DNA of 64,000 nt. It comes from Gentiana macrophylla (Eukaryota > Streptophyta > Magnoliopsida > Gentianales > Gentianaceae). Of the stretch, positions 23,134-33,957 are shown one piece after another. The first letter of the stretch is position 1; the number at the start of each line of letters is the position of its first letter. A program made the translations under genes and the position numbers. The stretch is taken from NCBI GenBank assembly GCA_026214975.1, contig CM047807.1, positions 63,963,824 to 64,027,823 of the forward strand, written 5' to 3'. A model generated the notes under the pieces. The model was not told where the DNA came from, ran no database searches, and saw nothing but the letters and a program-made list of their open reading frames with translations.

Positions 23134-23682
23134 AAACTGCCTCCCAAGTGAAAAGTTTCTGGGATCTTTCTCATAACATGCAAAATTGGAGGAGTATGCC
23201 TGAACAGAGCATTGTGTGATCTTGGAGCGAGTGTCAATCTTATGCCACACTCCATCTTTCATAAGTTAGCCATGAAATAGTTGAATGAAACATCTATAAC
23301 CCTTCAATTAGCAGATAGGTCAATCAAGCAACCGTGTGGAGTGGTGGAGGATGTTTTGGTGAAAGTTGATAAGTTTGTATTCCCTGTAGCCTTTGTGGTG
23401 CTAGAAATGGAAGCTAACCACGATGTTTTGCTAATCTTAGGAAGACCATTCCAAGCTATGAGCAAAACATTGATAGATATTCATAAGGGTGAGCTGATTT
23501 TGAGAGTGAATAAGGACAAAGTAGTGTTCAATGTGATGAATTCAATGAGCTATGCCCAAGATGAAGGAGAAGCATGCTACATGCTAGATGCCATAGACGA
23601 GCTTGTTTTGGAATTATATCAGGAAGTGGCGCTACACCCCAAACCTGGCCTGGGTGTAGCGAAGGTCAAGTGCGAGAAATAG
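23134..23682 (+). pseudogene. pol: Athila-like protease (continues gag)
   Basis: After the nested insertion the frame resumes with KLPPK, then CKIGGVCLNRALCDLGASVN, where DLGAS holds the aspartic protease active residue. It continues through LADRSIKQPCGVVEDVLVKV and HDVLLILGRPFQAMSKTLID, the second protease half. Family role: cleavage of the element polyprotein. There is a TGA at about 23147 (PPK then stop) and a TAG at about 23278. The reading ends at the stop at 23680-23682, after which the RT start is missing. Confidence 0.87.
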
Positions 23683-24720
23683 AACCTATATTTTCTATGG
23701 ATTTAGGAAGAACCATTCATCTACCTTCGTGGCACAAGTTCTTTGACATACAATTGACTTGCAAGCTGTTAAGATCATATAGCCCTCAAAGACCGAGAGA
23801 AAACAACTTTCACATGTCCTTATGGAACTTATGCGTACAATCGCATGCCTTTTGGGTTATGTAATGCACCTGCGACATTCCAAAGGTGTATGATGTCATT
23901 ATTTGCAGACATGGTGGAGGATTTTCTTGAGATTTTCATTGATGATTTCTCTATATTTAGAGATAGCTTTGACAAATGCTTGGACAATTTGAGTAAAGTG
24001 TTAAAGAGATGTGAAGAGACCAACCTTGTAGTTAACTGGGAAAAATGTCATTTCATGGTTACAGAAGGAATAGTGGTGGGTCATAGAATTTCAAAGAAAG
24101 GAAGGGAAGTTGATAGGGCAAAGATAGAGGTGATAGAGAAATTACCCCTTCCGACAAACTTAAAGATGTTGCGAGCCTTTCTTGGCCACGCTGGATTATA
24201 TGAGAGGTTTATTAAGGACATCTCTAAAGTTTCTAGACCTTTGACGGAATTGCTTGTGAAAGATGTACCTTTCGTATTTGGAGAAGAATGCAAGAAATCA
24301 TTCAACACATTGAAGCAAATGCTTATAACAGCCCCAACTCTGGTAGCACCAGATTGGAACAAACCTTTTGAGCTTATGTGTGATGCAAGCGAAACGACAG
24401 TTAGAGCAGCCCTGGGACAAAGGGAGGATAAAATCTTTAAGTCTATCTATTATGCCAGTCGTACCCTTAACAGGGCCTAGAGGATTTATGCGACCACAGA
24501 GAAGGAGCTCTTAGATGTTATCTTTGCATTCGACAAGTTTCGACCTTATCTGATATGATTGAAAGTCACTGTATTCACTGACCATGGAGCTTTAAAATAC
24601 CTTCTAACCAAGCAAGACTCCAAGAAAAGATTGTTGAGATGGATTCTACTCTTACAAGAGTTTGATGTGTAAATCAAAGATAAAAAGGGATCTGAGAACT
24701 TGATGGTTGATCACCTGTCG
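23683..24720 (+). pseudogene. pol: Athila-like RT and RNase H (RT start deleted)
   Basis: Recognisable RT begins only at EKTTFTCPYGTYAYNRMPFG near 23790, with one frame change. Fingers and the first catalytic Asp region are absent, so several hundred bases were lost between about 23682 and 23785. The palm motif is FIDDFS near 23935-23952, then KCHFMV and GHRISKKG. The connection and RNase H carry FELMCDASETTVRAALGQ (about 24365), YASRTLNRA and [11 protein letters not shown]. Stops occur at 24478, about 24556 and about 24670. Family role: reverse transcription and RNA removal. Confidence 0.87.
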
Positions 24721-26147
24721 AGATTAACATTGATGGAAGAAGAGCAACCGACTGAGATCAAGGAGAGCTTATCTGATGAACAACTTTTTGCCATCTCAAT
24801 GGTAGCTCGAAAGGAATCTCAGTCCCGACAACATACATCAAGAGTATGCAAGGTATACCCTTGCTTTGCAACCATTGTGAATTATCTAGCAGGAAGGTAC
24901 CTACCACCGGAATTCACGAATATGGATAAGAAGAAGTTTTTCACGTATCTGAAGCATTACCATTGGGACGATCCCTACCTATAGAAATTGTGCCCTGATG
25001 CCATTCTTAGAAGATGCGTCCATGATGACAAGATTCCAAGTATTTTGCACATGTGACAATCTAGAGAAGCTGGAGGTCTTTGTGGGCCCGATAAGGCAGC
25101 AACAAAGGTATTGCTGTATGGATTCTATTGGCCAAAAATAAATCTGCTTACGAGTTTACACGAGCCTGTCATTCCTGTCAAATGACTGGTAATATTTCTA
25201 AACAGAATGAGATTCCACTGTAGAGTATCTTAGAAGTGGAGTTATTCGATGTTTGGGGAATTGATTTTGTTGGGCCTTTCACATCATCAAAATCAAATCC
25301 TTACATCCTGGTAGCAGTCGATTATGTTTCGAAATGGGTGGAAGCAGTGGCTTCACCTACTAATGATGCCAGGGTTGTCTTGAGATTTCTTAAGAAACAC
25401 ATTTTGACGAGTTTTGGAGTGCCAAGAGCCATAATTAGTTATGGAGGGAGTCATTTCTGTAATAGGTTGTTTGAAAAGTTGATGATGAGATATGGGGTTA
25501 GATAAGATTGCAGCAGCATATCACCCCTAGACGAGTGGACAAGTAGAAGTCACGAATAGAGAGATTAAGAGGATCTTAGAGAAGACTGTGAATCCCAAGA
25601 GGAAGGATTGGTCTTTGAAATTAGATGATGCTCTTTGGGCCTACAGAACAACTTATAGGACCACGATTGGGATGTCACCATATATGATAGTGTTTGGAAA
25701 AGCATGTCATTTACCGATGGAACTCGAGCACCGAGCGCTGTGGGCTATGAGGTTTCTAAACATGGATGACAATTTAGCCGGTGAAAAGAGAATGCTAGAG
25801 TTGAATAGATTGGAGGAGTTTAGGCTTCAAGCGTATGAGAGTGCAAGGATTTATAAAGAAAGAATGAAACGCTTGCATGATAAAAAGATTCTGATCCACA
25901 CATTTCAAGTTGGAGATAAAGTGATGGTGTATAATTCGCGTCTTCGTCTTTTTCCTGGGAAGTTGAAGTCTAGATAGTATGGACCACATGTAGTCACGAA
26001 AGTCTACAATTTAGGTGCATGTGAAGTTAGACATGAATACTCTGGGCTAACTTTCACAGTTAACGGCCACAGGCTGAAACAATACCTAGAGCACAAGTAT
26101 AACCCTGAATTGGATGTCTTTGTGTTGACAGAGCCGGAATATGAATA
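24721..26147 (+). pseudogene. pol: Athila-like integrase (broken)
   Basis: The N-terminal zinc-binding half is visible in pieces (RRCVHDD, then CHSCQMTGN near 25167-25195). The core has [11 protein letters not shown] with the first catalytic Asp (about 25252). The second acidic position reads [12 protein letters not shown], where relatives have SDGG, so this Asp is replaced by Tyr. The Glu segment follows ([13 protein letters not shown], 25518-25562) with a TAG. The C-terminal part has WALW-type residues, [18 protein letters not shown] and [20 protein letters not shown], ending at TAA 26145-26147. Family role: insertion of the cDNA. Stops and frameshifts at about 24982, 25054, 25145 and 25503 inactivate it. 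Confidence 0.88.
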
Positions 26148-27514
26148 AAAGAGCCCTATTAGTACAGTCTAGCTAACGACTATAAACTCAGAACTATTTC
26201 TAAACCCTTATTTATTGCTTTTGTTTATTTAGTTATTTTGAGTCAATAATTTAGCATGGCAATCGCAAGGTTTTTTTATCACATATATCTTTAGCCATCT
26301 GGCTACAGATGGTTTTTTCCTTCACGATTCTCATATGATGCCCTCGTAAAAGTTTTCGCGTCTTGCTTAGGCCAATAACAGAATAAAGTGCCTTAAACTG
26401 TTTTTGCGCATTCCTCTGGTATGCACAATTACCGCCACCTTATATACTTTCTTGTTGCCCTTCGCATGTTACTCACAGTTTTCAGGAGTATTTTGGAAAG
26501 CAGATAACAACTTGGAAGTGGAATGACCTAGGAGCTAATGATTCTGCTCCGGGATTCGTTTTGACTCAGCCAACATTTTCAGAGCTAAGTACTTTTGCTT
26601 TTCTTTAATATTAGTCATTGGGGACAATGTCTATAATAATTGGGGGGTAGGCGTCTTAGCTGGGTAATCAAAAAAGGAAATAATTTTGAAACTTTTAACA
26701 CTATTTTTAGCATGTTATTTGCACGTTTTCGAGTAAGGAATCGGTAGAAAAGGAGCCCAAGTTCAATTTGAAGTGAGCTATAGCATATTCAATTTAGTAT
26801 GGAAGAATGAGCATATGTTATGTTACATGGAGTATTAAATTATTAATTATTATTCTATCGTTGCAATCAATATTTGAACATATAATCTGAGTGAGAAGTG
26901 TTCAAGATTAGATGATGAGTTGTTTTAACCGGGAATCATTATTTGTCTGTCTATATACTTTAACAAACTGTTGTAAGACAAGGGAAGCAACTTGGATGAC
27001 GAAAGGTGACCGGGACAAACAGACTTATGAGAGAAAGATAAAAAGTGAGGAAATATGCCAAAAAAAAAAGAGAAAAAAAAAGAAAAAACATGCAATAAGG
27101 GCAGTGAGGGAAGCGAACTCGTGTAAAAATGTCACGACCCTCTCATAAAAGAAGAAACAAACGAGGACTTAAGAGCGATGCTCAGTCCCCAAGTCTGCCC
27201 GATCCAATTAAGGTACCATGTTGTGTAACCAAGTCTGGAAGCAAGATGAGCAAGTGTATGCGCATGTAAGTTAAGATTGTGGGCTTAATACAACTTGATT
27301 CTTCTCACGAACGCACTATCACGACTGATTCATCACACGACACATTGATGCATGATAAGTAGTGATTAATGGGGAGCTTATGGATTGTGACATGATGTAT
27401 GTTTCTGCCGGAAATCTTTATTGAATATGTGGTAGTTAATGGTGATTGCTCTTGTAGGTACATTCTGCCTTGATACTCTGCTCGCGGACGAGAAAAAGTC
27501 TAGTGGGGGGTAGT
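26148..27514 (+). other. Athila-like 3' noncoding stretch and polypurine tract
   Basis: These 1.37 kb lie where some Athila elements carry an env-like ORF. I find no such ORF. Present are an internal purine-rich motif typical of the group (cattggggacaatgt ... aattggggggtagg, 26619-26650), an A-rich run (27059-27087) and the polypurine tract agtctagtggggggtagt just before 27515. Confidence 0.75.
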
Positions 27515-28958
27515 TGATGACGGTTAAAATAGTCTATCATACAGCATCAACATTTTATCCATTATGAGATAAAAATAGTTGTTTCGACCGATAAATATGA
27601 ACCATTTGAGTCGAATAGCATATGTCGGGTTCGTGAGTCGAGAAATCTGCACTTAGCGTTTATTTTCCTTGTTTCGATATTATTTCGTGCATTATTTGAT
27701 GATTTTCAAGATACGAAATATTGGGTGGAGCAACATGGACGAATCTGGAATGGACAGAATGAAAGGAATGGGCCTAGGGTATTCCAGAACATTCCAAGTT
27801 AAGTCGGCTGAAGAAAAAGGACGAAAATACCTTCGGTTAACTGGGAGGCGGTGCCGACTTGTCGTGAGCCCAGATCCTTCCGAAACACGTTTTCTTGGAC
27901 GAGGGGTAGAACTAGATGTTCCTAAGTCGGTTTAGATAGATATAAATAAGAGTCTTTGTCTCAGAACACAAGTGTACGATTTTCAAGACAAATATTACAC
28001 AACAAAAGTTCATTGTTCTTTATTTTATTTATTTTATGAGTTGTGGCTGGAGAGATGACGGAGTCGCTGCCTAGGGAGAGATCCGAGGGAGATCTACGCT
28101 CGTCTTTGCGGGTATGATTTTCTGTCTTTTCCAAGATGTAGATCTATCGTTGTTCTATTGGACTAGTATGTTTTAATTGCTTATTTAGTTTAATTATGTA
28201 GTAGTTAGTTTATTTTTCCCCTTGTGTTATAGATCTGATTCGTTGGTGAAGAAATCATGAAATAGCGATTGCGTTCTTCAGATCTGCGACGGTCTATATC
28301 GCAAGATCTGAATACCTAGTAAATTACTAATTCATGATAATCGGCGCCAGCGACGTTGATCGATAGTTTCAATTTACATGTTTTTAGCCTGATCAACTAT
28401 TTTCATGTCATCATAAAGTATCATGAAATACGAATAGTTAAGTGCTATGTTTGGACATTATCTATAATGGACCCTAGGAACGTGCTGATCAATGTCGACA
28501 GTTGTCTAGGCGGGTTTGCGGTATGAGTTGGCGCTCAATATCGACAGCTCTAGTTCTTTATGCGTATGGGCTATTACGGACCAATTAAGGAGGGTAGCTT
28601 GCGTATATATTGTCTACTACCATTGTCAGAGTAGATAGGCTTAGGAGTTGTACCAATAGCTGAACAATCAATAAATCACGAATGAGGAGGACTGTTGCAT
28701 GTGTGGGGGGAATGACTAATTACTCATAATTGAACTAATACATCATAAACTATAGTTTGCTCCGTAAAACTTGCATAATCTTAGTAGTTGATTGGTACCA
28801 ATTTTACTATTGTCTATGTTACAGTTGGTCGTAGACCATTATCGTGACAAGCTCAATCTTGATAATTATACGAGTCTCTATGGAATCGACCTTGACTCGC
28901 CAGTACTCTACTATGATAGACCCAGTCCTATTGCTAGTAAGTTCTTTGTACGCGATCA
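27515..28958 (+). repeat. Athila-like 3' LTR
   Basis: The LTR is 1444 bp, TGATGACG...GCGATCA, with TATAAATA at 27941-27948. It matches 13530-14980 with scattered differences. Confidence 0.92.
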
Positions 28959-30066
28959 ACAAACCTCTAGGTCATTAAAAGCCATATGTTTGAAATATGT
29001 GGGCTTGACTAGAATATTGATTAGTCTTTTGTAGACCAGAATCAATATTGGTAAAGAATATACGTTAGTGTAAATGCAAGGTAACACTAAAACAGTTTTG
29101 ATCAACATGGGTTTGTTATCCGAAGTCCGAAACTGATGAACTAAAGCTTCTTTGAATTAAAGAAGTGGACTATACTCTTAAGAAATCGATTCGGTCGAAT
29201 TCATGAGAACAAGTTCTTTGGCAGTATCCCATTCATCTTATTGTTAAGATGATGATGCATTTTCGAATGCTAGATTCAATGAGAGGTTTCCTACCCAACC
29301 CCTCACGGAATGATTTTCTTGAATTTTCGGATAAAGAAATTGGGATGCATTCTCTTTTGGATAGAGAAAATCAGGTTACTAAAAGTCGATTAAAGTCAAA
29401 TCCCGGATTCGAGAAATATATAGCAGTATAGGTCATCCTCAAGTACCTTTAGAGAATGAGGAGTTGTATGCTTGAGTATTCGGGTGCAAACCTGAGTATT
29501 GTTGACTACACTGATTCTGATTTTGAGTCGGATTAATGAAGATCGTAAATCGATCTCAGGCTCAGTGTTTACTGATAGTGATTGAGCTATAGTCTGGAGT
29601 AATCCAGCACTGCCAATTTGACTCTGTTAGTTGAATACATAGCAGCTTTTGGAGTAGCCAAAGAAGCAGAGTGGCTTGATAAGTTCTTTGTTGGATTGGG
29701 AAGTGATCCAGGTCTCGATGAGCCGATACCATTTTACTGTGAAAACAGTTGATAGGTGGCTCATGCAAATGATCTTCACCGTCACAAGAGGTCAAAAGCA
29801 TATTGTGAGAGAGTACCACCTGATCAGATAGACCGTGCAGAGAGCCGACGTTTCGGTCCTAAAGATCGCCTCAAAACCGACAACATGTTGATTAGTTTAC
29901 CAAGTGGTGTGGCATCTATTGTCACTAATAAGCTCTTGGAGGGTATGAAATTGAGAGATATGTCTCATCTAATTTAGACCAAGTCAGAGAATGTTGTGGA
30001 TAGAAAGAATAAGGGTGTGGTGCTCTTAAAAGAATTGTTTCTTGTCTTTACGGGCAAGTGGGAGAT
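28959..30066 (+). other. LARD1 internal region, right part
   Basis: After acaaa (28959-28963) the sequence continues collinearly with 43300-44274 of LARD2. It contains the RT/RNase H relic (separate entry) and ends at the tract gcaagtgggagat. Confidence 0.82.
29240..29977 (+). pseudogene. pol: LARD1 relic of copia RT/RNase H
   Basis: The protein-level trace is clear although there is no long ORF. FRMLDSMRGFLPNPSRND (about 29260-29313) and LKSNPGFEKYIAV (29388-29428) match the end of copia RT. YTDSDFESD, AKEAEWLDKFF, GLDEPIPFYCENS and RHKRSKAY match RNase H of the Angela/Tork style. GMKLRDMSHLI with its stop at 29975-29977 matches the pol C-terminus. LARD2 holds the same parts in still poorer state (43580-44190). 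Frameshifts and stops are dispersed throughout. Confidence 0.78.
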
Positions 30067-30143
30067 TGTTGGATGTAGTGCCCGAAAGACAATTGTTGCT
30101 TGCCTGTACTGGCAAGTGGGAGATTGATGGAAGTAGCACCCGA
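30052..30143 (+). repeat. Duplicated polypurine tract and LTR start in LARD1
   Basis: ggcaagtgggagattg occurs at 30053-30068 and again at 30111-30126. Each is followed by a version of the LTR start (tgttggatgtagtgcccgaa and tgatggaagtagcacccgaa). LARD2 has only one (44262-44290). The copies have diverged at several sites. Confidence 0.85.
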
Positions 30144-30470
30144 AAGGCAATATCTGTAATTGTTTTAATAATTAATAAATGACCAGTTTATTCTCTTCTT
30201 ATTATTTGCTTCGTGATTATGTGTAATATACCGCTGAAAACCCCAAGTCGTATCATATGTAGCCATATAACCTAGTGTGTGTCACACGTGAGGATTAAGT
30301 TTATGGTGATACAGTTGAACTATTAGTCCGTGGTGAACTTAATCAAAGTATGGGGTCTATTGATTAAACCATCATTAATGCGCCCAAAACACTTTAAGGT
30401 GTGACCGTCTTATCCGGACCGTCTATATTGGTTATCTAAGTGGGGCATTTATATATGATGTAGTGATATA
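30067..30470 (+). repeat. LARD1 3' LTR, first part
   Basis: This aligns with 37039-37390 and 44275-44620 up to the phrase ggggcatttatatatgatg. At 30470/30471 it passes directly into the SIRE2 LTR, so the rest of the LTR is missing here. Confidence 0.83.
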
Positions 30471-32004
30471 GGTCCCTTGGAAAGGCTAAAACAAGTTTAG
30501 GGGTGGTGAATAAACTTGTCACCAAAAATCAGATTAATTAACAAATAAGGTTCAGTTTTAACTTGTATTGAGTTGAGCGGACAAAGCTGAGTCTAAGTCA
30601 AACTAACTTATGCAAAACTGAGTGAACCGGCAGCGGATTTAAGTTATAGTCTTTATCTGGATCTTGTTGAACTGTGTATGCTTGTAACAATCAGTTTCAG
30701 TATGCTGAATAAAAAATAATAAATGTTGTAAAGTAAATAACAGAATGTAAGTGCGTAAAGTAAGTAGAGCAGGAATTATAGGGTTGTATTGCCTCTTCAC
30801 CGGCTACCACCACAAACACAGTCTACCCGACTGCAAATGTCACAACTGTCCTTGGCAATATTCCTTGACCGGATTGCTTAACAATCTAAACCATTGATTA
30901 AGAATCAAAGTTGGGCTGAGAATCAATAAATTGATTCTTGCTTGTGGTTCTTCAAAGTGTCGAAATCTGGATATAATCGATGTAGCTTGAACACTTGAAG
31001 AAATTCTAGATATGATCTTGTTGAGTGCAGATATTGATAGCAATTTGAATGAACTAGACTTGTGCAAAAAAAATGCTGTAATCTTGTTAATTCGGTGTTT
31101 GATCCTTGATGCCAAGTCCTCTATTTATAGTGTGAGGTCCAACGTTCATATTACTAGAATTTGAATTGCTTCAACGTCTATATTTTCAGATGTCAGGTGT
31201 CAGTGACCGTTCTGACATGTCAGTTCTTCATCCAATAAAAATCCTAGATTTACAACATTCGAATGTAATTTTTGTTGTTTGGATGGCTGACTATAAAACT
31301 TAGTGTCCTGGTCAGTTTTATACTGTGTATGTCAGTTTTCAGTTTGTTAACTGACTTAGAGCATTCACTGAGTTTTTACTCTTCTTCAAACTTTCAGTAC
31401 TCTATTTATATGATTTTATGTGACTGAATCAGATTACAGCATTCATTTTAGAGATAATCTAAGATATCATTGTCCTTATGATACATAGGTCTTCTTCAAG
31501 ATCCATAAAGTCAGTTCAGGCCATCACAGACTTACCTGAATTCTAACTTTACAGTCTCGGCTTAAAATCTTCATAACTAAGTTTGAACCCTCAGTTCCTC
31601 AATCTTCTACAACTGAGTTTGTGTCCCTCAGTTCTTCAAATACTGAGTCTATTCCCTCAGCCTTCAATTTTAGATAAGTCAAGCGAGTCTGTGACCCTCA
31701 GCAAACTTACCTTCTTCAGTTCCGAGTGAGCTTTAGTTCTAGGTGTACATCTTCAGTCTTAAGATAAGTTCTAGTTATCTAGATGATTTCAAGTTTTCAT
31801 TTTTACGACACTTCTATCTATTACAGTGCTTGTCTTATATAACCTATACAATTACCAGACTCTAGTAAAACTTATACATTCAGTTCTAGACATCTTTTAG
31901 CCTTTCACTATAACAGCTAGCTTCAGTACTTCATCAATCGGGTGTAAACAAACATATTCTTGAATAAGATAAATCATCATCAAAACAAAATTTTATTCCC
32001 AACA
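30471..32004 (-). repeat. SIRE2 3' LTR
   Basis: On the minus strand it begins TGTTGGGAATAAAA at 32004 and runs 1534 bp to GGGACC at 30471. The TATA box is the complement of 31122-31129. The polypurine tract (aaaaagggggaaat) lies directly to the right. Confidence 0.86.
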
Positions 32005-32150
32005 ATTTCCCCCTTTTTGATGAGGCCAAAACCCTCCTTAAAACAAAAGCTTAAAGATAATAACAAAGTAAAACTTGAAACTTGATTTCATTAAGAATTT
32101 TGCAAAAACTAGAATAGTTACACATTTAATAATGATAACTGAAATAAGAT

Positions 32151-33657
32151 CTAAACATTTCTTTGTGTAACCTTGATAAACATCTGTTCCTTATCGTGAA
32201 AACGATATTCTTCCTCAATCTTTGTATCTTCCTTGTTGAATGTTTTGAGATAATCTACTTGAGTTGGATGTTTCCACTTCCTCTATAGAATTAACTTAGG
32301 GAGGTGTCTCTCATCCTTGTAGTAATCTTCGAATTCTGAAATATCAGCTTTCAGTTGTTCTCTCTTTTCTTTGATTTGAAGTCTTTCTTCAATTCTCTTG
32401 ATCTTCTTGTGATGTTCCATCTTTTGGTTATGAAGAGTATCAGATAAGAAATAGGCAAGAGATTCTTCCTAGTTCTTGTGCTTGTACTTGATTTTAGTAA
32501 TATTGTAATCATGCACAAAATTCATCCATAGATCCATTGTCAGAGTAGCTCTTCTTTCATCAAGTTGGTTGTATTTGGCAATGAGCTGTTCATCAGTGAG
32601 TTCTATAGTATTCCTGATATAAGGATCTGCTGCTGATTTGCATTTCTTTAATTTTGTCGATTCATCTTCAAGCATCAGTTTTTCTTCACATAACTTCACC
32701 TTTTCTTTCTCTACTTCCACATTTTTGGCATCATACAACTCATTGATTAGTTGATGTGTTGCCTTCTGATCCGTTGACATATCTTTCTAGAGCTGAGGAC
32801 TTCTTTGAGCTATGTTTCCAGGCCATAAATGCGTTGATGGAGATGCCATTCGGCTTGAGCATGAGTTTCCCGATCTTCCGTAGTTGTAACTTCGAGTTTT
32901 TTCTTGAGACTGAGAATCTCTGAAACTGAATTTGAAGTGGATTTCTTAATAGTATCCAACTTAGTGTGAGTTGAGACATCATTTTTCTTCCCGTAATCCA
33001 AGTAACTGGAAATATGTGACAGAAGACCATTGTAATCATCTTTTTGGTTGAGCATAATCTTGAATCCTTCTTGTACTTTGGTCAATTCTTCTGTTGTAAG
33101 CTTCTCAGAAGGGTCTTCTTCTTCTGTTTCTTGGACTTTAGACTGACTGGCATCTTCAATTATCATCAGTTGCTGATTATCATGAGCTCTGCCTTCTTAT
33201 TCATTGTTGTCAATTGTTTGATTTCCAACTGGCAATTCTTCTGCCTTAGTATCAGTTTGTTTAGGTTGTTGTTCAAGCTGAGTGTTTGACTGCAAAACTG
33301 TACTTTCTGAGCTTCTTCCCCTAAATCATCAGTCTTATCATCATCTTTCTTCTTTAAAACTCCCTTTGGTATAGATGATGTGGTTGATTCAGTTCTTCGA
33401 GCGATCTCTTTGAATCTATTGTAGCAGTTGGTGAGAAACTCTTCCTTTGGAAATAAGGCATAGAGATTTTGTATTTCCAGTTTCTCCAACAATAGTTTTT
33501 CTTCACTAAGTAAAGTTGCTTCAGGAGAATCTTCAGTTTTGAGCTGCATCTTCATCACTTTGATGATCCTTTCAGCATCAAAGAGGTACTCCTTTGGTTG
33601 CTGAGTTACATGTTCCTCTTGGTCAACATGCATAGCAGAGGAACTCTTGGTCAACAT
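32151..33657 (-). pseudogene. SIRE2 env-like third ORF, C-terminal part (broken)
   Basis: Three overlapping segments on the minus strand (33657-33166, 33166-32810, 32780-32469) and a further one to the stop at 32151 are Lys/Glu/Leu-rich with heptad-like spacing, that is coiled coil. KHPTQVDYLKTF near the end resembles VPTQVEFIKYNY of SIRE4. The N-terminal part found in SIRE1 and SIRE4 is missing. Frame changes at about 33166 and 32800 and the stop near 32468 break it. No signal peptide or membrane span is seen. Function unknown; it belongs to the Sirevirus third-ORF class. Confidence 0.68.
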
Positions 33658-33957
33658 GAATCTGCTGAGTTACACGAAAATCTTGTACTATCTGACATAT
33701 TGGGGGTATACACGCTACAAATTCTGACAAAAACGGCAGTAATTAATTGCGATGTAACTGTTGTCGGTTTTATCCGTTCCTTTATTGACCTTGTTTGACT
33801 AGGTAAAACTGAAACTGAGACTGTTTGATGTCAATGACTGATCTTCAGTTCAGTTAGTCAGTTTGAGACTGTTGATGTCAATGATTGATCTGTCAAGTGA
33901 GCACACCCATCATGACAAAGAACAATCCCCTTGACGAATCTCTAAGCTTGGACTGAC
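33658..33957 (-). other. SIRE2 pol/env-like spacer
   Basis: This noncoding spacer carries the 63-bp relative of the SIRE1 repeat (33871-33933) about 25 bases past the pol stop, and a partial second copy (33823-33846). It is shorter than the SIRE1 spacer because the start of the env-like ORF is missing. Confidence 0.7.

Larger units (their letters stand above)
13530..28958 (+). mobile_element. Athila-like Ty3/gypsy element (with nested chromovirus-like insertion)
   Basis: The element has two LTRs (13530-14980 and 27515-28958), a tRNA-Asp type primer site, gag, protease, RT, RNase H, integrase, a 1.4-kb noncoding 3' stretch and a polypurine tract. RT precedes integrase, which is gypsy order. 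The phrases [13 protein letters not shown] and FHGV...DPSVHVTNF are of Athila/Tat style. The interior is split at 17149-23128 by a second element. Without that insertion it is about 9.4 kb. Stops, frameshifts and an RT deletion make it inactive. Confidence 0.9.
8194..30470 (+). mobile_element. LARD1: large non-autonomous copia-derived element (interrupted)
   Basis: The parts are a 5' LTR fragment 8194-9333, primer site 9336, internal region 9334-13529, the nested Athila-like element (13530-28958), internal region resumed at 28959-30066, and a 3' LTR fragment 30067-30470. Every part aligns collinearly with LARD2 (37039-46055). The only coding trace is a decayed RT/RNase H tail at 29240-29977. 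The start of the 5' LTR lies beyond SIRE1, left of the window. The end of the 3' LTR is missing at the junction with SIRE2. Confidence 0.82.
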
